64,000 nt of DNA from Methanocaldococcus fervens AG86 (GTDB lineage: Archaea; AGJL01; Methanococci; Methanococcales; Methanocaldococcaceae), in contig NC_013156.1 of NCBI RefSeq assembly GCF_000023985.1, positions 794,363 through 858,362 on the forward strand. The letters are read 5' to 3'. The first letter of the stretch is position 1. Every line of letters starts with the position of its first letter. The notes under the pieces are model-generated. The model searched no databases. It saw only the letters and a program-made list of their open reading frames with translations, and had not been told where the DNA came from. A program made the translations under genes and the position numbers. Shown here piece after piece: positions 54,726-64,000 of this stretch.

Positions 54726-55847
54726 GTGAAAAAGCTATTGGCTTTAATATTAGGATTTTGTTTAATAATTCCAATTATATCAATGACAGGTTGCACTGGA
54801 GGGGAATCTAACAAAGAAGAAGAAACCAAGATAATAATCAGAACCACGGGAGCTACATTTCCACAATATCAAATACAAAAGTGGATTAATGATTATCAAA
54901 AAACCCACGCAAATGTTAAAATTGAATATGAAGGTGGAGGGAGTGGTTACGGACAACAAGCATTTTTAAAAGGATTAACTGATATTGGAAGAACTGACCC
55001 TCCAGTTAAGGAAAAAATGTGGAATTCATTTTTAAAAACTGGAGATCAGCCATTACAATTCCCAGAAATCGTTGGAGCAGTTGTTATAACCTATAACATC
55101 CCAGAGATTGGAAACAAGACATTAAAATTAAGTAGAGATGTCTTAGCTGATATATTCTTAGGTAAGATTGAATACTGGGATGATGAAAGGATTAAAGAAA
55201 TAAATCCAGAGGTTGCAGATAAACTTCCACATAAAAAGATTATCGTCGTTCATAGAAGTGACGCAAGTGGAACAACAGCTATATTTACAACATACCTAAG
55301 CCTGATAAGCAAAGATTGGGCTGAAAAGGTTGGTGCAGGGAAAGTTGTAGATTGGCCAGCTGATAAAATGGGAAGGGGTGTTGCAGGAAAAGGTAACTCA
55401 GGAGTTGTAGCAACATTAAAATCAACACCATATTCAATAGCATACACTGAGCTTTCATATGCAATTGAGGAAAAACTTCCAGTAGCAGCATTAGAAAATA
55501 AAAATGGAAAATTCGTAACTCCTAACGATGGGTCAATTAAAGCAGCTGTTTCAGCTCTTAAAGAAAATATTCCAAGTCCAAGAGAAGGTTATACAGAAGA
55601 CCTTGAACAGTTATTAAACGCTCCAGGAGATAACTCTTACCCAATAGTTGCATTCACACACCTATTGGTTTGGGAAAATAAAAACAATAAACACTACTCT
55701 TCAGAAAAAGCTAAGGCTATAAAAGAATTCTTAACATGGATTTTAACTGAAGGGCAGAAACCAGAACATTTAGCTCCTGGTTATGTTGGATTGCCAGAAG
55801 ATGTAGCTAAAATTGGATTAGACGCAGTAAATATGATAAAAGAATAG
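54726..55847 (+). CDS. pstS: Phosphate-binding lipoprotein PstS
   Basis: 373 residues with GTG start behind AGGTGGTGTT. Signal with lipobox (LIIPIISMTGC). Phosphate-loop features: TTGATFPQYQIQKWINDY, YEGGGSGYGQQAFLKG near residue 80, IGRTDPP and HRSDASGTTAIFTTYL near 175. It captures phosphate at the cell surface and delivers it to PstCA. T-rich sequence (55880-55905) after the stop may partly terminate transcription, leaving more pstS than pstCAB message. Confidence 0.95.
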   Translation: MKKLLALILGFCLIIPIISMTGCTGGESNKEEETKIIIRTTGATFPQYQIQKWINDYQKTHANVKIEYEGGGSGYGQQAFLKGLTDIGRTDPPVKEKMWNSFLKTGDQPLQFPEIVGAVVITYNIPEIGNKTLKLSRDVLADIFLGKIEYWDDERIKEINPEVADKLPHKKIIVVHRSDASGTTAIFTTYLSLISKDWAEKVGAGKVVDWPADKMGRGVAGKGNSGVVATLKSTPYSIAYTELSYAIEEKLPVAALENKNGKFVTPNDGSIKAAVSALKENIPSPREGYTEDLEQLLNAPGDNSYPIVAFTHLLVWENKNNKHYSSEKAKAIKEFLTWILTEGQKPEHLAPGYVGLPEDVAKIGLDAVNMIKE

Positions 55848-55879
55848 AAATTCTTATATTTTTTATATATTAGAATCGC

Positions 55880-55905
55880 TTTTTTTATTTTTATTATATT
55901 TTTAA
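55880..55905 (+). terminator. T-rich terminator-like tract behind pstS
   Basis: CTTTTTTTATTTTTATTATATTTTT is an oligo-T tract of the archaeal intrinsic type, placed between pstS and pstC. It could attenuate read-through into pstC. Confidence 0.45.
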
Positions 55906-56003
55906 CGATAATTTTTAAGTAAGGTATAAATATCAAAATATCATTTAACTAATTTAAAAGTAATTCACAAATCATGTAATAAAATGCCAATTAGGTAGAA
56001 AAC

Positions 56004-56933
56004 ATGAATCTGAGAAAAAAGATAGATGAATTTAAAATAATAACATTACCAGCCATAATCATTGTGTTTATATTATTTATATTAATATTGGGCTTTTATT
56101 TCTTCAGTGCACTTCCAGCAATTGAAAAGTATGGTATTAATTTGTTTATAACAAATGTTTGGCAGGCTGCAGAAGAAGCTTCAAAAGAAGTTTATGGATT
56201 GGCAGCACCAATCTGGGGAAGTATATATACGGCAACAATTGCTGTTTTAATAGCCCTGCCTCTATCACTCTGTTATGCGATATTTGTCAATGATTATGCT
56301 CCTAAAAAGTTAAAGTATCCTTTAATTATAATTTCAGATATTATGGCTGGGCTTCCAACAATAATCTATGGTATATGGGGAGCATTTATTTTAGTCCCTT
56401 TGTTAAGAGACCACATAATGAAATTTTTGTATGAAAATCTCTCTTTTATCCCATTATTTGACTATCCACCGTTATCAGGTTATTCCTATCTATCAGCAGG
56501 TATTTTATTGGGAATAATGGTTACTCCATTTGCAGCGGCTATTATTAGAGAGGCTTATGCAATGATCCCATCTGTTTACAAAGAGGGGTTGATAGCTTTA
56601 GGAGCTACGAGGTATGAAACAACAAAGGTTTTAATAAAATATATAAAACCGGCTATAATTTCAGGGCTTATATTGGCTTTTGGTAGGGCTTTGGGTGAAA
56701 CAGTTGCTGTTTCATTGGTTATTGGAAACTCTTTCAACTTAACTTACAAGCTATTCGCCCCCGGATATACAATATCCTCATTAATAGCAAACCAGTTTGG
56801 AAACGCAGTTTTATATGAATATATGACCTCAGTCCTTTACTCAGCTGGATTGGTGCTGTTTGTTATAGGCTTAATTGTCAATATTATTGGACTCTATTAT
56901 CTAAAGAGGTGGAGAGAGTATGTCTTCCAATAA
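56004..56933 (+). CDS. pstC: Phosphate ABC transporter permease PstC
   Basis: 309 residues with six transmembrane helices. It has a large extracellular segment after helix 1 and the permease EAA loop EGLIALGATRYETTKVLIKYIKPAIISG near residue 195, followed by GRALGETVAVSLVIGN. Forms the channel with PstA. ATG at 56004 after TAGGTAGAAAAC; the 3' end overlaps pstA by 14 bp. Confidence 0.95.
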   Translation: MNLRKKIDEFKIITLPAIIIVFILFILILGFYFFSALPAIEKYGINLFITNVWQAAEEASKEVYGLAAPIWGSIYTATIAVLIALPLSLCYAIFVNDYAPKKLKYPLIIISDIMAGLPTIIYGIWGAFILVPLLRDHIMKFLYENLSFIPLFDYPPLSGYSYLSAGILLGIMVTPFAAAIIREAYAMIPSVYKEGLIALGATRYETTKVLIKYIKPAIISGLILAFGRALGETVAVSLVIGNSFNLTYKLFAPGYTISSLIANQFGNAVLYEYMTSVLYSAGLVLFVIGLIVNIIGLYYLKRWREYVFQ

Positions 56934-57765
56934 ACATAAAGCTATTAGAATGATTAAAGACAAAATATTTTTATTTATTGTCGGAGCATTAACTTTGTTG
57001 GCAATAATCCCATTATTCCACATAATAATTTCAATCTTTGAAAAAGGTCTGCCAATAGTATTGGAGAGGGGATTAACATTTATAACTGGAACATTAAGTG
57101 AGGGAGGGATAGGCCCAGCAATAGTAGGAACTTTAATGCTTACAGCATTAGCCACTATAATCGGCTTACCTCTGGCTTTCTTAGCAGGTGCTTATGCCTA
57201 TGAATTTCCAAACAGCTTTATTGGGAGAGCTACAAAGATGTTATTACAAATAATGTTGGAATTTCCAACTATATTAGTTGGGACTTTTGTTATGGGTATC
57301 TTAGTTATTCCAATGGGAACTTTTTCTGCATTAGCCGGAGCTCTGGCATTGGCTTTAATATTAACTCCTTATGTTGCTGTTTATACAGAAGAGGCAATGG
57401 CTGAAATCCCAAGAATTTATAAAGAAGGAGGATATGCATTAGGATGCACGAGGGCACAGGTAATATTCAAAGTTATCACAAAGATGGCTAAAAAAGGGAT
57501 TTTAACAGGTATCTTAATAGGTATGGCAAAGGTTGCTGGAGAAACAGCTCCTCTCCTATTTACAGCTGGTGGATTATATGAAGTTTATCCAACAAATCCA
57601 TTAGAGCCAGTTGGGGCTATACCCCTCCTCATCTACACATTGGTTCAAAGTCCTTCAATTGAAGACCACCAAATTGCCTGGGGAGCTTCTTTGGTCATGC
57701 TAATAATATTTTTAGCTATATTCATCCCAATAAGATACTCTTTGAAGGATGATATAAAACTCTAA
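56920..57765 (+). CDS. pstA: Phosphate ABC transporter permease PstA
   Basis: 281 residues, six transmembrane helices. EAA loop: [29 protein letters not shown] near residue 168, then [16 protein letters not shown] inside the pstC end behind GTGGAGAGAGT, so translation is coupled. pstB follows 11 bp after the stop. Confidence 0.95.
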   Translation: MSSNKHKAIRMIKDKIFLFIVGALTLLAIIPLFHIIISIFEKGLPIVLERGLTFITGTLSEGGIGPAIVGTLMLTALATIIGLPLAFLAGAYAYEFPNSFIGRATKMLLQIMLEFPTILVGTFVMGILVIPMGTFSALAGALALALILTPYVAVYTEEAMAEIPRIYKEGGYALGCTRAQVIFKVITKMAKKGILTGILIGMAKVAGETAPLLFTAGGLYEVYPTNPLEPVGAIPLLIYTLVQSPSIEDHQIAWGASLVMLIIFLAIFIPIRYSLKDDIKL

Positions 57766-57776
57766 AAAGGGATAAA

Positions 57777-58535
57777 ATGGCAAAGATAAAGATGGAAACA
57801 AAAAACCTAAATTTATGGTATGGGGAAAAACAGGCATTATTTGATATAAATCTCCCAATTTATGAGAAGAAGATAACCGCATTAATAGGACCGAGTGGGT
57901 GTGGAAAATCAACATTTTTAAGATGTTTAAATCGGTTAAATGATTTAATCCCAAATGTTAAGATAGAGGGAGAGGTTTTATTAGATGGAAAAAACATCTA
58001 TGACAAAGATGTTGATGTTTATGAATTGAGGAAGAGAGTTGGAATGGTTTTTCAAAAGCCAAATCCTTTTGCAATGAGTATTTATGATAACGTTGCATTC
58101 GGCCCAAGAATTCACGGAATTAAAGATAAAAAGGAGTTGGATAAGATTGTCGAGTGGGCTTTAAAAAAAGCGGCTTTGTGGGATGAGGTTAAAGATGAGC
58201 TTCATAAAAACGCTTTATCGTTATCAGGGGGACAGCAGCAGAGGTTGTGTATAGCGAGGGCAATAGCAGTTAAGCCGGAGGTTTTATTGATGGATGAACC
58301 AACCTCTGCATTAGACCCTATATCTACCTTAAAAATAGAGGAGTTGATGGTTGAATTAGCTAAGGACTATACAATAGTTGTTGTTACTCACAACATGCAA
58401 CAGGCGAGTAGGGTTTCTGATTATACTGCCTTTTTCTTGATGGGGAAATTAATTGAATTTGGAGAGACGGAGCAGATATTCCTAAATCCACAGAAGAAGG
58501 AGACGGATGATTATATTAGTGGTAGATTTGGTTAA
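57777..58535 (+). CDS. pstB: Phosphate ABC transporter ATPase PstB
   Basis: 252 residues. Walker A is GPSGCGKST (about 36-44), Q-loop [16 protein letters not shown] near 94, signature [11 protein letters not shown] near 147, Walker [14 protein letters not shown] near 170 and switch histidine VVTHNM. The pattern [13 protein letters not shown] is typical of PstB. ATG after AAAAGGGATAAA. Confidence 0.97.
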   Translation: MAKIKMETKNLNLWYGEKQALFDINLPIYEKKITALIGPSGCGKSTFLRCLNRLNDLIPNVKIEGEVLLDGKNIYDKDVDVYELRKRVGMVFQKPNPFAMSIYDNVAFGPRIHGIKDKKELDKIVEWALKKAALWDEVKDELHKNALSLSGGQQQRLCIARAIAVKPEVLLMDEPTSALDPISTLKIEELMVELAKDYTIVVVTHNMQQASRVSDYTAFFLMGKLIEFGETEQIFLNPQKKETDDYISGRFG

Positions 58536-58556
58536 AAATCAATTTAGGTGAATTAA

Positions 58557-59231
58557 ATGATTAAAAAATTTGAGAAAGCGTTAAAGGAGATTGAAGAGGG
58601 TTTAATGAAGATGGCTGATTTATGTATTGAGCAACTTGACGCTTCAATAAAAGCATTTACAGAAGGAGATAAAGAGCTTGCTAAACAGATTAGAAAAAGG
58701 GATAATGAGATAGATTTAATGGAAATCGAGATTGAAGATAAGTGTGTTAAAGCCATTGCCTTGTATCAGCCAGTTTCTGGAGATTTAAGGGAGTTGATGA
58801 CTGCCATCAAAATATCCTCAAAGTTAGAGAAAGTTGGAGATAATGCATCAAAAATTTGCAAGATTTTGTTAAAGTCAAATGTTGATGGCAATAGAAAGAA
58901 TGAGCTATTGGTTGTCATGAAAGACTATTTAATAAATATGATAAGAAACGCAATGATTGCTTTTAAAAACAGGGATGAAAAATTAGCAAGAGACGTTTAT
59001 GAAATGGACAAAAGGTTAGATAATCTATATGAACAGCTTTATAGGAGTATGATCAGTAAAATCATTGAAGACCCAAAAAATTTAACTTTAGCTACTGAAA
59101 TAATATTTGCTGGTAAGTATTTAGAGAGAAGCGGGAATATTGTGGCTTCAATAGGAGATAGAGTAGTTTATATGATTACAGGGGAGAGGATAAAGGAGGA
59201 AGAATTGGAGGAGGAAATGAAAAAAGAATAA
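58557..59231 (+). CDS. phoU: PhoU-type phosphate transport regulator
   Basis: 224 residues, two PhoU helical bundles with the metal-binding E/D motif repeats: [36 protein letters not shown] near residue 45 and [15 protein letters not shown] near 145. It tunes Pst transport and signalling in response to phosphate. It is the last gene of pstSCAB-phoU; ATG after AGGTGAATTAA. Confidence 0.93.
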   Translation: MIKKFEKALKEIEEGLMKMADLCIEQLDASIKAFTEGDKELAKQIRKRDNEIDLMEIEIEDKCVKAIALYQPVSGDLRELMTAIKISSKLEKVGDNASKICKILLKSNVDGNRKNELLVVMKDYLINMIRNAMIAFKNRDEKLARDVYEMDKRLDNLYEQLYRSMISKIIEDPKNLTLATEIIFAGKYLERSGNIVASIGDRVVYMITGERIKEEELEEEMKKE

Positions 59232-59351
59232 GATGTTGAAAAGAACGGGATAAACAATTAATAGAATTTATTTTTATTTTTGTGATAGACAAATTTTATA
59301 TACCAATTATTCATTTTATTTTTATTTTGTATAATTAGCATAGGTGAGGTT

Positions 59352-60218
59352 ATGAAAATCTATCTAAATGGAAAATTTGTTGATGAAAAGGATGCAAAAG
59401 TTTCAGTGTTTGATCATGGTTTATTATATGGAGATGGAGTTTTTGAAGGTATAAGGGCTTATGATGGCGTTGTTTTTATGTTGAAGGAGCATATAGATAG
59501 ATTATATGATTCAGCAAAATCCCTATGCATAGACATACCATTAACAAAGGAGGAAATGATTGAGGTTGTTTTAGAAACTCTGAGAGTTAACAATTTGAGA
59601 GATGCATACATAAGGTTGGTTGTTACAAGAGGCGTTGGGGATTTAGGATTAGACCCAAGAAAGTGTAAAGAGCCTACTATCTTTTGTATAGCAATTCCAA
59701 TGCCTCCTTTGTTGGGGGAGGATGGAATTAGGGTTATAACCGCATCAGTTAGAAGATTGCCAGTAGATGTTTTAAATCCAGCTGTTAAATCTCTAAATTA
59801 TTTAAACAGCATATTGGCAAAGATTCAGGCAAACTACGCTGGAGTTGATGAGGCATTTTTATTGGATGATAAGGGCTTTGTTGTTGAAGGAACTGGAGAT
59901 AACATCTTTGTAGTTAAAAATGGAGTTTTAAAAACTCCGCCAGTTTATCAAAGTATTTTAAAAGGAATTACAAGGGATGTTGTCATAAAGTTAGCTAAAG
60001 AAGAAGGCATTGAAGTTGTTGAAGAACCTTTAACTCTTAACGATTTATATACTGCTGATGAGCTATTTATAACAGGAACAGCAGCTGAAATTGTACCTGT
60101 ATTTGAGATAGACGGTAGAGTTATAAACAACAGACAAGTTGGAGAGATTACCAAAAAACTAAAAGAGAAATTTAAGGAGATTAGGACAAAATGGGGAATA
60201 AAAGTCTATGATGAATAA
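59352..60218 (+). CDS. ilvE: Branched-chain amino acid aminotransferase
   Basis: 288 residues, class IV PLP enzyme. Motifs: [20 protein letters not shown] near residue 22, [12 protein letters not shown] near 93, PLP lysine in [16 protein letters not shown] near 145, [22 protein letters not shown] near 175 and [13 protein letters not shown] near 236. It makes leucine, isoleucine and valine from their keto acids. ATG after GGTGAGGTT. It converges on valS across an A/T-rich terminator region. Confidence 0.94.
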   Translation: MKIYLNGKFVDEKDAKVSVFDHGLLYGDGVFEGIRAYDGVVFMLKEHIDRLYDSAKSLCIDIPLTKEEMIEVVLETLRVNNLRDAYIRLVVTRGVGDLGLDPRKCKEPTIFCIAIPMPPLLGEDGIRVITASVRRLPVDVLNPAVKSLNYLNSILAKIQANYAGVDEAFLLDDKGFVVEGTGDNIFVVKNGVLKTPPVYQSILKGITRDVVIKLAKEEGIEVVEEPLTLNDLYTADELFITGTAAEIVPVFEIDGRVINNRQVGEITKKLKEKFKEIRTKWGIKVYDE

Positions 60219-60262
60219 AAATTAAATAAAAAATTAAAAAATAGTTTTTATCTTTTATTTTT
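60219..60262. terminator. Bidirectional A/T-tract terminator between ilvE and valS
   Basis: Convergent stops are separated by about 42 bp of A-tracts followed by T-tracts (TTTTTATCTTTTATTTTTATTTT), giving oligo-T on the transcript side in the plus direction and, from the A-tracts, in the minus direction. Confidence 0.5.
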
Positions 60263-62897
60263 ATTTTCTAATTATTGCCACTGCTAAAACTCCTTCAATA
60301 TCAACTGAATCTACCTCTTCTCCTTCACAGAATAAAGCTCTTTTTACATCTTTAATATGTTCCTTCCTAATAACTCCATACTCTGTTTCTAAACCTTCGT
60401 TTATTATTTTTTCAAGCGTCTTTTCATCAGCATTCTTAATTAAATCCATAACTGCCTTAGCATTCTTCTTAAATTCTGGACCTATCTTTGATTTATCTGG
60501 AATTACTTCAACTATCTTTGATTCAAGGGCCGGTTTTCCTTTAATTATTTTAAGCTCTTCAATCTTCAACGTTCCTTTAATGTCTTCAGCAGTTTTGTTT
60601 AATGCTGAATATGTTTCCTCATCTTCTGTGTAAATCTCAACGTATTTTATTGGAGCGTTTAAAGCCATTCCTGAATTTGCCTTAAATCTTCTAATTGATA
60701 TAACGGTGTTTTTAGCTATCTCCCCAAACTTCTCTGCCTCTTCATTTATTAGCTTTTTATCAACCTCTGGGAATGAGAAGTGGAGGTTATCTATCTTGTA
60801 AATCTCTGCCATATAATCTGAGAAGTGTGGAGCGAACGGGCACAGCAATCTTACTAATTTATCAATTACATAGTATAACGTCCATCTTGCCTCTTTCTTT
60901 GCCTCCTCATCGTTTCCATACAATCTATATTTAACCATCTCTATGTAGTTGTCACAAAACTCATGCCAAACAAATTTATAAATCTCAACTATTGTGTTAA
61001 ACCTATAATTCTCTAAGTCCCTATCAACTCTCTCAATTAATCTCTGCAACTTACTCAAAATCCATAAATCAATTGGATTGCTAATTTCCATTGGTTTTTT
61101 TAGCTCATCAATAATATCATCACTTATGTGCATTTTAGCGAATCTGCAAGCGTTCCAGAACTTTCTTAAGAATCTATAGCCGTAATCAACCTCTTTCCAT
61201 AGGAATGGGACATCATCTCCAATAACGCTATTACTTGCCCACAATCTTAAAGCATCTGCTCCATACTTAGCTATAATTTCATCCGGCTCTACAACATTCC
61301 CCCTACTCTTACTCATCTTATGTCCATCTTCTCCAAACACCATCCCATTTATAACAATCTCATCCCATGGCTTTTTTCCAGTTAAGGCAATTGATTTAAC
61401 TATTGTATAGAATGCCCACGTTCTAATTATATCGTGCCCTTGTGGTCTTAGTTGGACAGGATAGTGTTTTTTAAAGAACTCATCATCATCCAACCACTTT
61501 GTTATAACCATTGGTGTTATTGAAGAGTCCATCCACGTATCTAAGACATCTGTCTCTGGGATTAAGTCAGTGTTTCCGCACTTATCACAAACATAGCCAG
61601 TTTTAGTTGGGTCTATTGGTAAATCCTCCTCCTTAGCAACAACTACATTTCCACATTTTGGGCAATACCATACAGGTATTGGTGTTGCAAAAATCCTCTG
61701 CCTACTTATAACCCAATCCCAATCCATGTCTTCAATCCAATTTAAAAGCCTGATTTTCATGTGCTGTGGAACCCATTTAATCTCATCAGCTATCTCCCTA
61801 ACCTTTGGAATTAGCTTCCTAACATTAACAAACCATTGCTCAGTAACGATAATTTCAATTGGTGTCTTACATCTCCAACAAACGCCAACATTCTGTTTTA
61901 TTGGTTCTTGCTTAACTAAATAGCCCTCTTTCTTTAAGTCCTCAATAATCTTTTTTCTTGCCTCCTCTGTTTTCAATCCTTTATACTTTCCAGCTATTTC
62001 TGTTAGTTCTCCTTTTTCATTAATTGCCTTTTTAATCTCCAATTTATGCCTATTAACCCATAAAACGTCTGTCTTATCTCCAAAGGTACAAACCATAACC
62101 GCCCCAGTTCCAAATTCTTTCTCTACATCCTCATCAGCCAATAACTTAACCTTATGTCCAAACAATGGAACTATAAACTCCTTCCCAATTAGGTGCTTAT
62201 ATCTTTCATCCTCTGGATGTACTAAGATAGCTACACATGCAGCCATCAATTCAGGCCTTGTTGTTGCTATCAGTAAATGCCCATCTCCATCAGCAGCTGG
62301 GAATTTTATATAATTTAATTTGCTTTCCCTCTCTTTATATTCAACCTCAGCAAATGCAATGGCTGTTTGACATCTTGGACACCAATTTACTGGGAATTTA
62401 CCTCTATAAATTAACCCATCCTTATACATCCTAACAAAGGCAGTTTGGGATTTTTTGATATACTCTGGAGTCATTGTTATATATTCCCTGTCCCAATCAA
62501 TAGAAATTCCTAAGGATTTTATCTGTTTTCTCATTTTTTCAATGTTTTCTTCTGTTAATTTAATACACAACTCTCTAAATTTATGCCTATCAACATCTGA
62601 CTTTGTTATGCCATATATCTCTTCAACTTTAACCTCTGTTGGCAGTCCATGACAATCCCATCCTTGTGGGAAGAGAACGTTAAATCCCTTCATTCTTTTG
62701 TATCTTGCTATTATATCCATGTAAGTCCAGTTCAATGCATGCCCTAAGTGTAATCTTCCAGTTGGATATGGTGGAGGAGTATCTATAATATATGGTGGCT
62801 TATCGCTTTCTTCATCAAATTTGTAAATTTTACTCTCTTCCCACTTCTTTTGTATCTCCTTTTCAATCCCTATATTATAATCTTTTGGCATCTCCAT
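60261..62897 (-). CDS. valS: Valyl-tRNA synthetase
   Basis: 878 residues, class I. HIGH motif [10 protein letters not shown] near residue 45, the CP1 editing domain (about 150-340, [25 protein letters not shown]), a zinc-type cysteine pair CWRCKTP and a second CPKCGN...CDKCGN. KMSKS lies in [10 protein letters not shown] near 531. The anticodon-binding helical domain follows. The bacterial C-terminal coiled coil is short or absent. It charges tRNA-Val and removes misactivated threonine. ATG at 62895-62897 after AGGTGAAG. Confidence 0.96.
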   Translation of the reverse strand: MEMPKDYNIGIEKEIQKKWEESKIYKFDEESDKPPYIIDTPPPYPTGRLHLGHALNWTYMDIIARYKRMKGFNVLFPQGWDCHGLPTEVKVEEIYGITKSDVDRHKFRELCIKLTEENIEKMRKQIKSLGISIDWDREYITMTPEYIKKSQTAFVRMYKDGLIYRGKFPVNWCPRCQTAIAFAEVEYKERESKLNYIKFPAADGDGHLLIATTRPELMAACVAILVHPEDERYKHLIGKEFIVPLFGHKVKLLADEDVEKEFGTGAVMVCTFGDKTDVLWVNRHKLEIKKAINEKGELTEIAGKYKGLKTEEARKKIIEDLKKEGYLVKQEPIKQNVGVCWRCKTPIEIIVTEQWFVNVRKLIPKVREIADEIKWVPQHMKIRLLNWIEDMDWDWVISRQRIFATPIPVWYCPKCGNVVVAKEEDLPIDPTKTGYVCDKCGNTDLIPETDVLDTWMDSSITPMVITKWLDDDEFFKKHYPVQLRPQGHDIIRTWAFYTIVKSIALTGKKPWDEIVINGMVFGEDGHKMSKSRGNVVEPDEIIAKYGADALRLWASNSVIGDDVPFLWKEVDYGYRFLRKFWNACRFAKMHISDDIIDELKKPMEISNPIDLWILSKLQRLIERVDRDLENYRFNTIVEIYKFVWHEFCDNYIEMVKYRLYGNDEEAKKEARWTLYYVIDKLVRLLCPFAPHFSDYMAEIYKIDNLHFSFPEVDKKLINEEAEKFGEIAKNTVISIRRFKANSGMALNAPIKYVEIYTEDEETYSALNKTAEDIKGTLKIEELKIIKGKPALESKIVEVIPDKSKIGPEFKKNAKAVMDLIKNADEKTLEKIINEGLETEYGVIRKEHIKDVKRALFCEGEEVDSVDIEGVLAVAIIRK

Positions 62898-63002
62898 TAT
62901 GCTTCACCTAAACCTTTTTATTTATAAAAAATAGCTTTAGGTTTAAATAAATAACTCCTAAATTTAATTATTAATTTAAATTTATGAATTAATATTTCCA
63001 AA

Positions 63003-63018
63003 AATAAAAAAAGAGAGT
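63003..63018 (-). terminator. Oligo-T terminator behind the S-layer gene
   Basis: On the minus strand the S-layer stop is followed by CTCTCTTTTTTTATTTTT, a classical archaeal oligo-T terminator suited to a very highly expressed gene. Confidence 0.5.
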
Positions 63019-63026
63019 TGGGGAAT

Positions 63027-64000
63027 TTAGAGCATCTTGATTAATTCTAAAGCAGCTTCTCTTGTCTTCTCTCTGTCTCCACCAGCAACTACAACAACAT
63101 CATGTCCGTTTGCCTCTCCTGGTAAGACAGCGATTGTTGCTGGGCTGTCGTTGTCTAAAGCTAATTTTCCAGCATCAACTAAAGCTTTTGTTAATTTGTT
63201 TGCAACTGGTCCACCAACTAAGATTAAGTTCTTGTCAGCTGTGTCTAAGCTAACTTCTGTATCTAACTTAGCAATTGGTGCTGTTAATGCAACTGGCTCA
63301 ACTGCATTAGCTTCAATACCCTTCAACTTAACTTCTGCATTCAATGCAGTAACTTTTTCTCCAACGTTTACTGTAGCATCAACAGTCTTGTCCATTGAGA
63401 AGTAGACGTATAATTTATCCTCCTTGTCTTTGTCATCTAATTTGAATGTTACATAATCGAGGATGTCTATTTCGTCTCCGTCATCTAAATCTTCGAATTC
63501 ATCTCCTTCGTATCTTAAAGCGATACCAACAATTTGATCATTATCGCTTAAATCTTTCTTCAATACTATATTAGAGCTATCCTTTTGTACTGCATATATT
63601 ACCCAATCTTCTTCGTATTCTTCGTTAAGCTCTAATGCTTTAACATCCTTTGCAATTAACAACTCTGCATACCCGTAGTTCTCTCCAACATCCATCCAAG
63701 CACTGTGTATAACAACCCCTACATCGTCTCCATAAACTACTTCCATTGTAGTTTCGTTTGTTACTTTATCTGATTCTTCTTTAACAACCTTACCATCTTT
63801 TAATATATCAACAGTTACCTTGTACTCTCCTGCTTTTGTTGATTTCAATACTGATTTTACTTTAACTGTGTAGCCGTTTCCTACATCATAAGTTTCTCCT
63901 TCTTTTAAGATTCCATTGAATACTGGAGTTCCAACGTATATTGTATCTTCATCTGCATCAATATCTACTACAGCTACTTCTTTTCCTAAGAATGGAATTA
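63027..64000 (-). CDS. slmA: S-layer structural protein, C-terminal part (start outside window)
   Basis: The frame is open through the window edge, so about 324 C-terminal residues are seen; a start at 63848 would be internal. The sequence is acidic and threonine/valine-rich with beta-sandwich character (GKEVAVVDIDADEDTIYVGTPVFNG, YVYFSMDKTVDATVNVGEKV). It ends in the S_layer_C-type flavodoxin-like region: NLILVGGPVANKLTKALVDAG ... VVVVAGGDREKTREAALELIKML. It matches the glycosylated major surface protein of M. jannaschii. The plus strand shows the codon bias of a highly expressed gene. Confidence 0.93.
   Translation of the reverse strand, partial: IPFLGKEVAVVDIDADEDTIYVGTPVFNGILKEGETYDVGNGYTVKVKSVLKSTKAGEYKVTVDILKDGKVVKEESDKVTNETTMEVVYGDDVGVVIHSAWMDVGENYGYAELLIAKDVKALELNEEYEEDWVIYAVQKDSSNIVLKKDLSDNDQIVGIALRYEGDEFEDLDDGDEIDILDYVTFKLDDKDKEDKLYVYFSMDKTVDATVNVGEKVTALNAEVKLKGIEANAVEPVALTAPIAKLDTEVSLDTADKNLILVGGPVANKLTKALVDAGKLALDNDSPATIAVLPGEANGHDVVVVAGGDREKTREAALELIKML

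Overview
The window is chromosomal DNA from a hyperthermophilic methanogen of the genus Methanocaldococcus, very close to M. jannaschii. Support: AT-rich DNA; archaeal BRE/TATA promoters; GGTGA-type ribosome binding sites; an archaeal histone, small heat-shock protein (Hsp16.5 type), MCM, RNase P protein 4, Rpo7/Spt4 and an archaeal TyrRS; the methanogen PorCDABEF pyruvate oxidoreductase; F420-dependent NADP reductase; and an S-layer protein. Most proteins match ones I remember from M. jannaschii almost residue for residue. However, blocks that lie far apart in that genome (from memory) are neighbours here, so this is probably a sister species or strain.

Layout. 0-15 kb: end of hisC, class V aminotransferase, transaldolase, divergent mcm, rnp4, SUMT, a B12-type radical SAM protein, RecJ-like DHH protein, PAPS-reductase-like protein, MarC, S2P protease, CfbA/CbiX, pantoate kinase, METTL5-like methyltransferase and Hsp16.5. 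15-17.3 kb: histone, DUF92 protein and a stable-RNA cluster (tRNA-Arg, Thr, Pro, Tyr, Lys, 5S, Asp) with two strong promoters. 17.3-23.2 kb: polyferredoxin, DUF434, phosphodiesterase, purD, UPF0014 permease, YkgJ-type protein, TPR protein. 23.2-30.3 kb: an nre - V4R - smc operon and an MFS exporter. 30.5-35.7 kb: two tRNAs, then rpo7 - spt4 - dephospho-CoA kinase - eS24 - eS31, S2P/CBS protease, cbiT, a small unknown gene, tyrS. 35.7-39.8 kb: the porCDABEF operon. 39.9-52.3 kb: DUF357, dapL, ahcY, SWIM protein, AAA ATPase, ClpP-like membrane proteinase, DUF192, M20 deacylase, a GTAC-type restriction-modification locus, npdG, RNase Z, an HTH regulator, wecB. 52.6-64 kb: a metal/chelate-binding lipoprotein, MTA/MTI phosphorylase, the complete pstSCAB-phoU phosphate operon, ilvE, valS and the C-terminal part of the S-layer gene.

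The most unusual content is a family of short modular palindromic elements. I see five copies, at about 1874-1953, 4919-5282, 11041-11273, 23238-23352 and 36189-36253. They share a CCATAGG...CCTATTGG hairpin, a GAAACTTTT module, a 32-bp block that is identical (inverted) in two copies, and a GC-rich GGCATTG...CAATGC module, in shuffled order. Two copies lie directly behind protein genes (tal and smc), and in both a second, in-frame, diverged copy of the gene's C-terminal codons plus stop sits on the far side of the element. This is the protein-gene equivalent of the 3'-end reconstitution that integrases leave at tRNA genes. I do not recognise the family as described. A second point is the GTAC restriction-modification locus, which contains two small genes between methylase and nuclease; one of them (59 codons) is easy to miss.

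I see no CRISPR array, intact transposase, intein or replication origin. Locus comparisons with M. jannaschii are from memory, not from a search.
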